Below are positions 1-8,479 of a stretch of 46,448 nucleotides of DNA, one piece after another (position 1 is the stretch's first letter; the number at the start of each line of letters is the position of its first letter). The notes under the pieces are model-generated. The model did no database searches and was not told where the DNA came from. It was given only the letters and a program-made list of their open reading frames with translations. Made by a program: the position numbers and the translations under genes. This DNA comes from a virus, in IMG/VR virus record IMGVR_UViG_3300047564_003831, positions 1-46,448 of that record. One strand, written 5' to 3'.

Positions 1-1421
1 CCACCTTCGTCAATAACTGCGATGTGGAATTCATCAAATCTTCCACCTCTAGAACCAGTCGCAACTGAAGTTCCTGGTTGTGGAGCAAGAGATACCCATC
101 TTCTGTTTGGAGCGTACTCTAGAGTTGCATATACGTCATCTTCTAGAACTGCAGAAACTGTTGAAAGAACAGTACCAGCAGAATCATAGAGAACGTTACC
201 AGCAGTAAATCTCTTTGAAGTATCCCAGAGACTGATATAGAAGTTTGCACCATCAATCTTGTAGATATTTCCGTAGACCCAAGTTGAACCAACCTGTCTC
301 TTGATTAGGTCTCCAGCAACTAGACCAGAAACTGCACCCGAGAAAGTTACAGATGGAACTGCAGCACCAAGGGAAGTTGTTACTGTTGGTGATGCTTGAG
401 CAAAGTCAAGTTTTTGAACAGTGATGGTTGGAGCACCTGTCTCGTCATCATCTGGATCAACGTTACCAGTGATTGCATCATCGTTAAAGGTGATTGCAGT
501 GGTTCCGAGTTGACCTCTGGAAACTAGAACAGTTGAAGTGTCTGCGTCAACTACTTCTACCTTTACGATTTCTTGAGTAGTACCTAGAGTTCCACCAACT
601 GGGACTCTTCTGATTCTTAGGTAATCACCAGCAACCAAACCAGTTACGTTGTTTAATGTGATTGTTACCTCAGAAGTTTCAATCTCATTGATTGTATTTG
701 GTTCAGCGAGTGATTTTGATGCAAGTACGTTATCAGCAAATGTCCACTTGGTTACGATAGCGCCAGTTGAGTGAACAGCCTGGGTTGAACCAAGTTGAGC
801 ATTGTCTACGCTGTACTGATAAACTGTGCTGTTACCAACGGTTACTGAAGTTGCACCAGATGTGATCTTGAAGTACTCATTGTCAATCTTTACATAATCG
901 CCATTTGAGAATGAATCAGTAGCGACTTTGATTTGTGAGTAGTCCGAAGTTGCACCTGCGAGAGTGATGATCTGGTCAGCACCATGATCAATTACTGCAA
1001 CTTTAATTCCATTGTTGAACTTACCAGCAGTTCTTGCAGCAAACAAGAATTGCTTTTGACCTTCCTCTAGGGTTTGGAATTGGTCTTTGTTTTTAATTAG
1101 AAGATTGTTTCTTACAGTTCCGTCCTTACGGATGTTAGCGTTGTTAAGACCAAGGGCAACGTTTCCTCCAGTTGGTCTGATTACCGCGACAACTCCACCA
1201 TACTGAATGATGGTATTTGCAGCGAACCATGACTCAAAGTTATAATCATTTGGAAGTCCAAAGATTTCTACGAGTTCCTTTTCGCTTGAGATGTAGGTTA
1301 CGGTATCAGTAGGGCCCTTTTCAGCGTCAATAGCAACAACACCAATATTTTGATCAGCTACCTGTACTGTAGCTGTAAGATCAACTTCTTTAATCTGTAC
1401 TCCAGGTGAAGCTAAAGCCAT
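1..1421 (-). CDS. 18: Tail sheath protein gp18 (N-terminal part, runs off the window)
   Basis: The frame opens at the ATG at 1421 and stays open to the window edge (about 473 codons), so the C-terminus is missing. The product begins MALASPGVQIKEVDL, the typical start of T4-like contractile sheath subunits, and continues with a sheath-like alpha/beta stretch (VAVIRPTGG around residue 85). In the family this protein polymerises around the tail tube and contracts during injection. Residues about 160-420 look like inserted beta-rich modules (for example GDYLRIRRVPVGG), similar in style to modules in the baseplate proteins upstream. A late-promoter octamer and an AGAGGTAA ribosome-binding site precede the ATG. 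Its position just after the large terminase gene matches T4. The family call is confident; the module boundaries are my inference. Confidence 0.9.
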   Translation of the reverse strand, partial: MALASPGVQIKEVDLTATVQVADQNIGVVAIDAEKGPTDTVTYISSEKELVEIFGLPNDYNFESWFAANTIIQYGGVVAVIRPTGGNVALGLNNANIRKDGTVRNNLLIKNKDQFQTLEEGQKQFLFAARTAGKFNNGIKVAVIDHGADQIITLAGATSDYSQIKVATDSFSNGDYVKIDNEYFKITSGATSVTVGNSTVYQYSVDNAQLGSTQAVHSTGAIVTKWTFADNVLASKSLAEPNTINEIETSEVTITLNNVTGLVAGDYLRIRRVPVGGTLGTTQEIVKVEVVDADTSTVLVSRGQLGTTAITFNDDAITGNVDPDDDETGAPTITVQKLDFAQASPTVTTSLGAAVPSVTFSGAVSGLVAGDLIKRQVGSTWVYGNIYKIDGANFYISLWDTSKRFTAGNVLYDSAGTVLSTVSAVLEDDVYATLEYAPNRRWVSLAPQPGTSVATGSRGGRFDEFHIAVIDEG

Positions 1422-1455
1422 GTTTTATTACCTCTATGAGATTTTTTCTCAAAAC

Positions 1456-1463
1456 TATTTATT
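1456..1463 (-). promoter_or_regulatory. Late promoter AATAAATA upstream of tail sheath gene
   Basis: The minus strand reads AATAAATA about 35 bases before the gp18 start. It matches the T4/cyanophage late promoter octamer and lies in the 81-base gap between genes. Confidence 0.6.
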
Positions 1464-1502
1464 ATTTGCTGTTTTTTCAGTGGGGAAATCGTGCATGAAC
1501 AC

Positions 1503-1733
1503 TTACCAGTCAGGATACTCACACTCAGTTGACTTCTTTGGTTTTTTTCTAGTTGATTTAATTCTGTCTATGGTGCATTGTTTACATTCATATGAGTATG
1601 AAGATGGATATGCACCTCTACCCTTCCTAGTCATATAAAAATCACTTAGTAAGTCTTTCTCAATTCCACATACACGACATCTTCTAACGGAGAAAAGTAA
1701 ATGCTCTAATGCAAACTGATCTCCAACATCCAT
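1503..1733 (-). CDS. Small Cys4 zinc-ribbon / HNH-like protein
   Basis: A 76-residue basic protein. It carries CRVCG near residue 20 and ECKQC near residue 51, i.e. two CxxC knuckles about 28 residues apart, with an aromatic/basic stretch between them and a Lys/Arg-rich tail (STRKKPKKS). This spacing resembles the zinc knuckles of small HNH-type or zinc-ribbon phage proteins, but I see no clear HNH catalytic triad. Its ATG overlaps the terminase stop by one base (TAATG), indicating translational coupling to gp17. A role in DNA binding during packaging is an inference from position and charge only. Confidence 0.7.
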   Translation of the reverse strand: MDVGDQFALEHLLFSVRRCRVCGIEKDLLSDFYMTRKGRGAYPSSYSYECKQCTIDRIKSTRKKPKKSTECEYPDW

Positions 1734-3409
1734 TATCTATACTCCCACATATATTGCATATCACCATATTCATCAACTCTCCAGGAGTCTTCTTTATTTG
1801 CATTTTGCCAAACATCGCCCTGGGAGTCAACAAAAGTATCTTCATCTGTAATTCCATTTAGAATGAAACCAAATGGAGCCATATCTTCTTCAATAGACTC
1901 ACGTTGATCTTCAAAGATTCTCTTTCTAATATCATCTGATGTAAGTTCTTTGAAGTATGGTTGAACAGCTAACCATGAGAATATAACTAGACACATTGCA
2001 AGGTCATCATTACATCCTTCTTCCGCTTCAAATGAATTGTGTTTTTGAATGAAGGTTGTTAATTCTGCAATGATATCATAATCAGGAATCAATAATTTAT
2101 CATCTTCAATAAGTGCCTTTAAGTTTGAACAACCAGTCTTCTTAACAGTTGAAGTCATCTTTAATCCCAACTGTGACTTATGGGAGAAACCCTGTCCAAC
2201 AATTTGACCAGCACGACCTCTCATCGCACACATTAAAAGGTTTTCGTATTCAAGATCAAATTGCATAATATCTGCAACCTGTCCTCCAATATCATTAACT
2301 TCTACCAGTACATAAGCCTTATTATAATTTCTTGCAACCGTATCAATAATATTTGGGAACAAGATCGGTTTGATCATATTGTTCTTGTATTTTGCAACTA
2401 TTTTGTATGGAATAGTTGTTATATCATAGACAATAAAAGCTGAGTAGTCGTTGTTCGTACCCCTAGATACGTCAACAGTCATCACGTATTCGTGATCTTT
2501 CTCTGGAGCAACATATACATCCAATCCATTTCTTCTTTCAATTGGATCCTCATACACTAGTGATCTTAATTTAGATGCTGTGATCAGAGTATCAACAGAT
2601 CCTAGGAACTCACATTCAAACTCCTGAGTGAACTGACGTTCGGATGTGTTTTTGATCGTCTGCTCCTTCCAGGCAGCGTCTCTACCAGGGACTTGAGACC
2701 AATGGACCTCTGTAGTCACATATTCGTTCTTACCCCTCTCAGCGTCGTGCCAGAGTTTGTAGAACATGTTCATCCCGTTGGGGGTGGAGATGATAATAAC
2801 TTTGGTTGATTTACCAGAAGAAATAGTAGGATATACAGAACTAAAGAACTGTTCTGCAATATGATTTGGAACGAACGCAAATTCGTCCAAGAAGATGATG
2901 TTGAATGACATTCCTCGCACAGCAGAACTAGAGGTTGATGCTGCAAGGATCTTAGATCCGTTCTCTAGTTCTACGTTACCTTTGTTCCATGATAAGATAC
3001 CATGTTGCATCCACTTTGGTAAGTTCTCATAAGCAAGTTGCAAACGAGAAAGAAGTTCCCTAGAAGTAGATGCTTTGTTTGCCAGAATACCGATGTTCAC
3101 ATTCTGGTTAAATATGATATAATGTAGAAGATATGAAACCACAGTGGTAGATTTACCAGTCTGTCGTGGTAGTTTAGCAATATTAAATCTATTCTCATGG
3201 AATCTTTGTACCATCTCCTCCTGGAAATCGTACATAGAGAATGGTACTAGACCTTCATCCAGAGAAACAATTTTGATATAGTTTTTTGCAAAATAAACAG
3301 GATCTTGGCTACACTTAACGAACTCCTCAATTTGTTCTTTAGTCCAATCGTGAGGAGTATTAGCTTTCTTTAGATTCGGGTTGCCAAGATAAACATTATT
3401 ATCACTCAT
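1733..3409 (-). CDS. 17: Terminase large subunit gp17 (DNA-packaging ATPase/nuclease)
   Basis: 558 residues, close to the T4 gp17 length. The ATPase domain shows a Walker A PRQTGKST (residues 81-88) and a Walker B IIFLDE (171-176, Asp175/Glu176), followed by a coupling-motif-like ISTPNG (208-212). The RNase H-like nuclease domain shows Asp313 in TVDVSRG, Glu370 in VLVEVND and the pair Asp468-Asp469 in CNDDLA. These match the usual acidic metal-binding residues of the family. The protein powers DNA translocation into the prohead and cuts the concatemer. Its start overlaps the upstream 77-residue gene by 8 bases, so the two are co-transcribed from the consensus promoter at 3662-3689. Confidence 0.97.
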   Translation of the reverse strand: MSDNNVYLGNPNLKKANTPHDWTKEQIEEFVKCSQDPVYFAKNYIKIVSLDEGLVPFSMYDFQEEMVQRFHENRFNIAKLPRQTGKSTTVVSYLLHYIIFNQNVNIGILANKASTSRELLSRLQLAYENLPKWMQHGILSWNKGNVELENGSKILAASTSSSAVRGMSFNIIFLDEFAFVPNHIAEQFFSSVYPTISSGKSTKVIIISTPNGMNMFYKLWHDAERGKNEYVTTEVHWSQVPGRDAAWKEQTIKNTSERQFTQEFECEFLGSVDTLITASKLRSLVYEDPIERRNGLDVYVAPEKDHEYVMTVDVSRGTNNDYSAFIVYDITTIPYKIVAKYKNNMIKPILFPNIIDTVARNYNKAYVLVEVNDIGGQVADIMQFDLEYENLLMCAMRGRAGQIVGQGFSHKSQLGLKMTSTVKKTGCSNLKALIEDDKLLIPDYDIIAELTTFIQKHNSFEAEEGCNDDLAMCLVIFSWLAVQPYFKELTSDDIRKRIFEDQRESIEEDMAPFGFILNGITDEDTFVDSQGDVWQNANKEDSWRVDEYGDMQYMWEYR

Positions 3410-3635
3410 TTGCTCGTTTGATATCCTTTTCTATATCATTCATACTATTTAATCTTTTTTCCCACCCATCACCCTTTGTGGTTCCTTTTGCTGGATTTAC
3501 GCAAGTATCATCTCCAAATCTATCGCATACTAGACTAGCAAGTTCAGTCTCATTGCCCTTCTTATTTGAGCCAGTCCAGTAGTGTTGCCCACCGATCCAG
3601 CATGCCCCACATTTAGGGCAGGTTTTAGTGTCCAT
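3402..3635 (-). CDS. Small cysteine-rich (zinc-binding?) protein preceding gp17
   Basis: 77 residues with CPKCGACW (residues 6-13) and a second Cys pair in CDRFGDDTC (37-45), a plausible Cys4 zinc site. The C-terminal third is charged and helical. The ATG at 3635 has an AAGGTAA ribosome-binding sequence upstream, and the gene overlaps the gp17 start by 8 bases. It is the first gene after the strong promoter at 3662-3689. Family not recognised; the metal-binding role is inferred from the cysteine pattern. Confidence 0.7.
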   Translation of the reverse strand: MDTKTCPKCGACWIGGQHYWTGSNKKGNETELASLVCDRFGDDTCVNPAKGTTKGDGWEKRLNSMNDIEKDIKRANE

Positions 3636-3661
3636 GTGTCTTACCTTGAGACGGTAATGTT

Positions 3662-3689
3662 ATTATATAGGTAAGAAAGTGTTTGTCAA
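3662..3689 (-). promoter_or_regulatory. Perfect sigma-70-type promoter (TTGACA-16-TATAAT)
   Basis: On the minus strand TTGACA occupies 3689-3684 and TATAAT 3667-3662, separated by 16 bases. Both hexamers are exact bacterial consensus. The -10 lies 27 bases before the ATG of the 77-residue gene and would drive it together with the large terminase. It contrasts with the late octamers used elsewhere in the morphogenesis region. Confidence 0.75.
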
Positions 3690-3718
3690 GTAACAATTAC
3701 AACAATCGGGAATAAAGA

Positions 3719-3976
3719 TTAAGCACTTACAATATTATTATCTTTGTCGTATCTTTGATATGTTCCTGGTGTTCTTGCGGTATTATCCGAGTTTCTTGCT
3801 TGATATGTTCCTGGTGTCCTAGTTGTGTTATCGGACTTGCGGGCAACGTAGTCTGCATTCCAATCATCATATGTAATTGTTGACCATCCTTCAGTACCAT
3901 CAAATCTTGTAACTGGTGTACTAGATGGTTGTGGACTTACCACATTATTGTCTTTATCGTGTCTTACGTAAGCCAT
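3719..3976 (-). CDS. Repeat-containing small protein, function unknown
   Basis: Read from the ATG at 3976, which overlaps the upstream stop by one base (TGATG), this gives 85 residues starting MAYVRHDKDN. A longer in-frame start is possible but less likely. The C-terminal half has an internal repeat: TRTPGTYQARNSDN is followed by TARTPGTYQRYDKDN, and the KDNN(I/V)VS phrase occurs at both ends. The composition (Asn, Thr, Asp, Tyr) suggests an extended, surface-exposed polypeptide. It is coupled to the DUF5661/DUF6321-like gene. No function is proposed. Confidence 0.65.
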   Translation of the reverse strand: MAYVRHDKDNNVVSPQPSSTPVTRFDGTEGWSTITYDDWNADYVARKSDNTTRTPGTYQARNSDNTARTPGTYQRYDKDNNIVSA

Positions 3977-4833
3977 CAGCAGTTCCAAGCTCTAAGTGAT
4001 TTATTGATTCTGCTGTCTGGATCAGATGCAGTTTTCTTTGAAGTTAGTTTGGACTTCATTCCCTTCATTCTATCACAGAACGATTTCCTGCGGGGATTTC
4101 CAACCTCTTTGCTTGGTGCTTTAAGGTCGCTTCCTGGATTTTCTGCCTCGTAACTTTTTCTTCCTTTTTCGTTGAGTCCGCCATTTTTGTTCTTACCCTC
4201 CTTTTTTGTCCATGCTGCTGATTCACTCATAAACTTTTCAAAGGATTTATTGACTTCTTCGGAAGTTGTCTCATCGGAAGAGAGATATTCTGCTGCAGTG
4301 TCAATGAAATCTGCAGCTCTTGTAATCTTAGACTGTACCCATGCAGGTAGTTGCTGATCTGGTTTTGTGATTAATTTGCGAAGCATTTGAACAGATCTCT
4401 CAATTTGATCTAGTTCAAGGTTTGCCATGTAACCTTCATCATCTTTGATCTTTCCAGATGCTACTTCCTTGTGGTCTTCAGTTACCCCAATCTTAGTAGA
4501 TGCCATTTCCCATGCAGATGGTCCGTAAGAACACTGTGATTTAGTTTCTTCTTTCTTGCACAATGGGCAGTATCTCTTCTCTTCAGATTCTTCCTTAACA
4601 GTTCTCTTACTGTCGTTCCACTTTTTCTTTAATTGTTTTTCCATGGATAGTAAGTGTTTATAGTAATCAGGAAATTCTGCAATATGTTGAAGAGCAATAC
4701 CATAAGCCTCATCGTGACTAGTGGTATGTTCACGTTCAACGGTAGAACCAATCTCCGCTTGACGAATAACATATTTTACAGAAACGCCATGTTTACTAGC
4801 AATTTCTTTTTCAGAAGGAACTCTTTTCTTCAT
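3976..4833 (-). CDS. Multi-domain cyanophage protein with DUF5661- and DUF6321-like parts
   Basis: 285 residues that appear to join three parts. Residues 1-75 (EYxx-type helix with HTTSHDEAYGIALQHIAE and FPDYYKHL) resemble DUF5661. The middle (about 105-200) begins MASTKIGVTEDHKEVASGKI and is helical. The C-terminus (about 225-285) has RRKSFCDRMKGMKSK and INKSLRAWNC, which resemble DUF6321. A Cys-x2-Cys element (CPLCKKEE) sits near residue 93. I recall these parts from many cyanophage genomes, where their functions are unknown. A late octamer overlapping the gp16 stop precedes the gene. The basic Cys-terminated tail could bind nucleic acid, but this is speculation. Confidence 0.75.
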   Translation of the reverse strand: MKKRVPSEKEIASKHGVSVKYVIRQAEIGSTVEREHTTSHDEAYGIALQHIAEFPDYYKHLLSMEKQLKKKWNDSKRTVKEESEEKRYCPLCKKEETKSQCSYGPSAWEMASTKIGVTEDHKEVASGKIKDDEGYMANLELDQIERSVQMLRKLITKPDQQLPAWVQSKITRAADFIDTAAEYLSSDETTSEEVNKSFEKFMSESAAWTKKEGKNKNGGLNEKGRKSYEAENPGSDLKAPSKEVGNPRRKSFCDRMKGMKSKLTSKKTASDPDSRINKSLRAWNC

Positions 4834-4853
4834 ATCAATAGATTGCAGTATTA

Positions 4854-5264
4854 CTATTTATCCGAACTGATTTGTTTGAGCATCTTCTGCAAATCTGAAG
4901 TTGACCCAACGAACAATGAGTTGTTAACTACATTTGGTCCTTTTGGTTTCTCTTCACTAATTTCTTTTAACTTTCTTTGAGACTCAAGTAGTTTGTCTGT
5001 GATATCAGCAACGTTCTTGATCAGGTTTCCTGCGACCTCATATGCTCTTGGGTGATTGGTCTGTTTAGCAACATCTAAGATATCATTGATTGCTTCCTGA
5101 CCCTTTTCAATTAAATTGTATAAATTACCTCTTGCATACTCATGATCATCTCTGATTTGATTATCGGTAGATGCAACCTTGATTTCTTTTGCAGTTTCTT
5201 CAGCCTTCATAATCTCACCATCAATGTTAAATTCTTTGTTTAAATTTTCAAAAGGATCTATCAT
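4854..5264 (-). CDS. 16: Terminase small subunit gp16
   Basis: 136 residues from the ATG at 5264, which overlaps the gp15 stop as ATGA. A longer reading would need a TTG start at 5276 and is less convincing. The sequence is almost all helical and charged. The central region (DDHEYARGNLYNLIEKGQEA and AYEVAGNLIKNVADITDKL) matches the coiled-coil oligomerisation core of T4-like gp16. The family forms a ring that recognises DNA and stimulates the gp17 ATPase. It lies, as in T4, between gp15 and gp17, although three small genes now separate it from gp17. Confidence 0.9.
   Translation of the reverse strand: MIDPFENLNKEFNIDGEIMKAEETAKEIKVASTDNQIRDDHEYARGNLYNLIEKGQEAINDILDVAKQTNHPRAYEVAGNLIKNVADITDKLLESQRKLKEISEEKPKGPNVVNNSLFVGSTSDLQKMLKQISSDK
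4855..4862 (-). promoter_or_regulatory. Late promoter GATAAATA overlapping the gp16 stop
   Basis: The octamer is formed by the last codons of gp16 (GAT AAA TAG) plus flanking bases, about 21 bases before the start of the 285-residue gene. Confidence 0.55.
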
Positions 5265-6325
5265 AATTCTGTCCAAGACTCATTAAATCCAAAGTTGTCA
5301 TCTGGTTCTACAAATTGATCATCAATAGTATTAATTACAGAGAACTTGTGTGGACCAGTGCCCTGTGAAGTTAGATCAACAAAAATTCCTCTTTGTGCAT
5401 TATACTTTGTAGTAGCAATTCTAAAATTATCATTATCAATTTTTACAATATAGTATTCGGTGCCAACTTCAAGTCCACCGATAGGTTCACCACCAGTAAC
5501 TGTTACTCTGTAGGTAACAAAGTCTCCAGTAATAAATCCATGATTTGTCAGTGTAATTGTGTTGCTGTCTGGATTTACACTGGTAAACAGAATATCTGTT
5601 CCATCATTAGTATAATCCTGTAGTGCCTCTGGTGTTGCACTATATCTAACATATCTAGAACCAGTGTTGATTGCAGTTCCGATGTCAACATTCACAGTCT
5701 TGATAACATCTTGAGTTGCAACTGGACCATATAGATAAGTTTTTGCTACAAAATTTAGGGTATGAATAAGTGATCTTCTCTTTCTGAAATCACCTTCATA
5801 GTCATCTTGAATACCTACATTTTGTAATACGATTGGAATATCTTTAGTTTCGTTTGTCTGTTCAATAAGATTAATAGTGATATTGAACATTGGTTGGAAG
5901 TATGGAAGAATCTGTTCAAGAATTTGAACCGAGTCATCATTATTCTTACTGATAATACTTAATTCAAATTCTAGATTGTATGGTACTGGAGTATATTGTG
6001 TAAATACTGCCTTAGTATTTCCAGACTGTGGAGTTTTACAAATTTGTACGGGAGCAAGCTTTCTTGTTGGATCATATGTAATTCCTTTCAGTTCAAATGC
6101 AATTCTCGGCAATTGAATCTGCATCGGAGCGCCAGGATTTAGATCTGGTTCTGCTTCAATTCTCGCAAGAAATTTTTCTCTTGGTCCATATGCAAGAGGA
6201 ACTTTAACAGTTTGTACAATATTGCCATTATTATCAACTCTTCTCAATTCAATGTTATTGAAAAGAGTTCCAAATCCAACAATAGTTTTACGAATAATTT
6301 CGTGATAAAAATGTTTTCCTAACAT
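5261..6325 (-). CDS. 15: Proximal tail sheath stabilization protein gp15
   Basis: 354 residues, against about 270 in T4. Residues 1-230 carry gp15 features: HFYHEIIRKTIVGFGTLFN at the N-terminus, VKVPLAYGPREKFLARIE, and DDYEGDFRKRRSLIHTLNF. The extra length is a beta-rich module at about 238-330 (LTNHGFITGDFVTYRV, then GLEVGTEYYIVKIDNDNF). This type is common in bacterial and cyanophage surface proteins, and it is followed by a short native-like tail. In T4, gp15 caps the tail and joins it to the neck. The start overlaps the gp14 stop by one base. Confidence 0.9.
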   Translation of the reverse strand: MLGKHFYHEIIRKTIVGFGTLFNNIELRRVDNNGNIVQTVKVPLAYGPREKFLARIEAEPDLNPGAPMQIQLPRIAFELKGITYDPTRKLAPVQICKTPQSGNTKAVFTQYTPVPYNLEFELSIISKNNDDSVQILEQILPYFQPMFNITINLIEQTNETKDIPIVLQNVGIQDDYEGDFRKRRSLIHTLNFVAKTYLYGPVATQDVIKTVNVDIGTAINTGSRYVRYSATPEALQDYTNDGTDILFTSVNPDSNTITLTNHGFITGDFVTYRVTVTGGEPIGGLEVGTEYYIVKIDNDNFRIATTKYNAQRGIFVDLTSQGTGPHKFSVINTIDDQFVEPDDNFGFNESWTEL

Positions 6326-7656
6326 CAGAATACTCCCATATTTCCATATTCACCGAATGGATTTGATTCATTCCAATCAATGATTTTATCTCCCTCAGAT
6401 TCAAACCATTCATTTTCAGCTGAAGGATCATTTTCTTTTTCAATAGAACTGAATGAAGTTATAGTCCATTCAGCGCCACTGTCTTCACCAACTAGTGTGT
6501 CGTTATCTACAAAAGTTCCAACAATATCAATTAGTTCTAGTTCTTTATTCGTACCATCATATCTCGTAACTTTACCTTTTGGTTCAATTGGAGATCTTTG
6601 AATTGTGATAGTAGGGGCAGATACATACCCAGAACCTGGGTTCGTAATATTTATAGAAGTTACTTTTCCCTGAGTTAGAACTGCAGTTGCTGTTGCTTGA
6701 GTTCCACCACTTGGAGGAGCAGATATTGTGACAGTTGGTGCAGTTGTATAACCGTCACCCAACTTTTGAACAGTTAGTGAAGTTACAGACCCTAGAGTTA
6801 TTTTAGATGTTGCTGTTGCAGAATTGGAAGATCCATAAACAATTTCTCCAGTGTTGAAGGATTGTCTATTTGCAATAATAGCGACTGCTGTTGCTCCGAT
6901 TCCACTACCAACTATAGAAACATTAGGAACATTTATATAACCAGCCCCTGGTTCGGTGAGATTAATAGAACTTATGGTTCCATTCGTATCAACACTCACT
7001 GTTGCTTTAGCTCCTGCACCAGGAGTTCCAAATGTTACTGTAGTATTTCTTCCATAACCAGAACCAACATTTGTTAAAAATACTGATTTAATACCATCAA
7101 TGAGTTTGAATACCATTGAGTATCCAGAGTCTCTGGTGACGTTATCAATTTCTGGTATGCCAGTTTCAAATCTCTCATCGGAGAACTCCATAGTCTCTGC
7201 GATGAGTTGATAAGTTTGAATTGCATCCAGTTGTCTGAATGGTTTTTCGTGTTCTACAAATTTAATCTGGAAGAATTGTCCCGTTAGAGGGAAGTAAATT
7301 ACATCTCCTTCATTTGGTCTCTTAGACGAAACCAAATTATTTGATGAAGAAATTAAATCTTCCCATCTTCTCTTAGAAATTATAAACGTTGCTTCGTCAG
7401 ATATTCTTACACCAAATTTAGATAGAAGTGTTCCATCTCCCTCAAACCCTTCAAAGTTTGATAGATACATTTCTATCATGTAATTTTCATCAAACTTGGA
7501 TAGAATATCTTCTCTAAAAATTCTATCTTCTTTTACTATTTCTCTTGGGAGATAATAAACGTCATGTCCATATATCTTCAAAGACTCTATGATTAGGTCT
7601 TCATAAAGTCTTTGTTCGGATGATGTTCCGTTTGAGAAATAGACATTCTTAGCCAT
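6325..7656 (-). CDS. 14: Neck protein gp14 with an inserted beta-repeat domain
   Basis: 443 residues, much longer than T4 gp14 (256). Residues 1-180 are clearly gp14-like (SSEQRLYEDLIIESLKIYG and DVYYLPRE near the start). The C-terminal 85 residues (RYDGTNKELELIDIVGTF to the NPFGEYGNMG end) are also family-like. Between them, about 185-355, lie three repeats containing GSGYG, GAGYINVPNVSIVG, GDGYTTAPTVTI and GSGYVSAPTITI, each followed by a Gly/Ala strand. The repeats look inserted without disturbing the flanks. In the family, gp13 and gp14 form the collar joining head and tail. Confidence 0.9.
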   Translation of the reverse strand: MAKNVYFSNGTSSEQRLYEDLIIESLKIYGHDVYYLPREIVKEDRIFREDILSKFDENYMIEMYLSNFEGFEGDGTLLSKFGVRISDEATFIISKRRWEDLISSSNNLVSSKRPNEGDVIYFPLTGQFFQIKFVEHEKPFRQLDAIQTYQLIAETMEFSDERFETGIPEIDNVTRDSGYSMVFKLIDGIKSVFLTNVGSGYGRNTTVTFGTPGAGAKATVSVDTNGTISSINLTEPGAGYINVPNVSIVGSGIGATAVAIIANRQSFNTGEIVYGSSNSATATSKITLGSVTSLTVQKLGDGYTTAPTVTISAPPSGGTQATATAVLTQGKVTSINITNPGSGYVSAPTITIQRSPIEPKGKVTRYDGTNKELELIDIVGTFVDNDTLVGEDSGAEWTITSFSSIEKENDPSAENEWFESEGDKIIDWNESNPFGEYGNMGVF

Positions 7657-7657
7657 A

Positions 7658-8479
7658 TCAACCTACAAAATCTAGTGGAGGTAATTCATATGTGGAAGAC
7701 ATTTGTTCCATCAATTTATCTAATTCTTGAACTGCATCATCATATAATTGTCTTCCATTAAATTCTACACCTCCAGGCATTTTAATACCTTGGAACTTCA
7801 TTAAATTTTGACCCCACTGTTTTTTAATTAGTGAAGTCAGATACTTCTTAACAAAAATATCATTGTAAATTTTGGGCCAAGTATTTGGATCTAACGCCCT
7901 GTAGCATTCAATTACCATATAATCAGTTGCAGCTACTCTTTGCCAGTCAACGTCAACATAAAGTCTATTTTGTACTTTATTATATCTGATTACCTTTTTA
8001 CCTTCTAGTAGAAACTCCAAAGTTTCCAAGTATTGCATAGTCATCTCAAGATTGAGAACATCATATGCATAGAAGTTATAGAAATCATTTAAGAAAAATT
8101 GATATCTAAAACCAAACATACTGTTAACATATGTATTGGCAATAGGCATGATGTTCTCAACACCAATGATGTGATCCGGCAAAGTAAAATATCCCCTACC
8201 CTCGTCAAACTCCAATGATCTTGGTGGGGTAGTGGTATTTTGATCGGTGGTTGTTGTTGTCGTATTTCTCTTTCTGCCGTTTTGAATATCTTCGTCAGTA
8301 AATTGATACTTTAGCATGACTCTTTCAACACCATTATAAACTCTCTCATTGTAGAGTTGAATGGTGTCATCAATCAGATCTTCTATTTGATCATCATCAA
8401 CGTTTACTTCAATTACCGGCTTACCTAACTGTCTAAGACAGTATTCTTTAAGTTGCGCCCTGCTGCTTGGTTTTGACAT
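7658..8479 (-). CDS. 13: Neck protein gp13
   Basis: 273 residues, similar to other T4-like gp13. The N-terminus (RAQLKEYCLRQLGKPVIEVN, DDQIEDLIDDTIQLYNERV) and the DPNTWPKIYNDIFVKKYLT block are characteristic. A Thr/Asn-rich linker (about residues 70-86) is unusual but short. It forms the neck with gp14. The gene overlaps the upstream 73-residue gene by 32 bases and is separated from gp14 by one base, so the three are likely translated together. Confidence 0.92.
   Translation of the reverse strand: MSKPSSRAQLKEYCLRQLGKPVIEVNVDDDQIEDLIDDTIQLYNERVYNGVERVMLKYQFTDEDIQNGRKRNTTTTTTDQNTTTPPRSLEFDEGRGYFTLPDHIIGVENIMPIANTYVNSMFGFRYQFFLNDFYNFYAYDVLNLEMTMQYLETLEFLLEGKKVIRYNKVQNRLYVDVDWQRVAATDYMVIECYRALDPNTWPKIYNDIFVKKYLTSLIKKQWGQNLMKFQGIKMPGGVEFNGRQLYDDAVQELDKLMEQMSSTYELPPLDFVG

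Noticed and set aside
5265-5276. TTG start for gp16
   Set aside because: The ATG at 5264 overlaps the gp15 stop as ATGA and gives a typical gp16 N-terminus.
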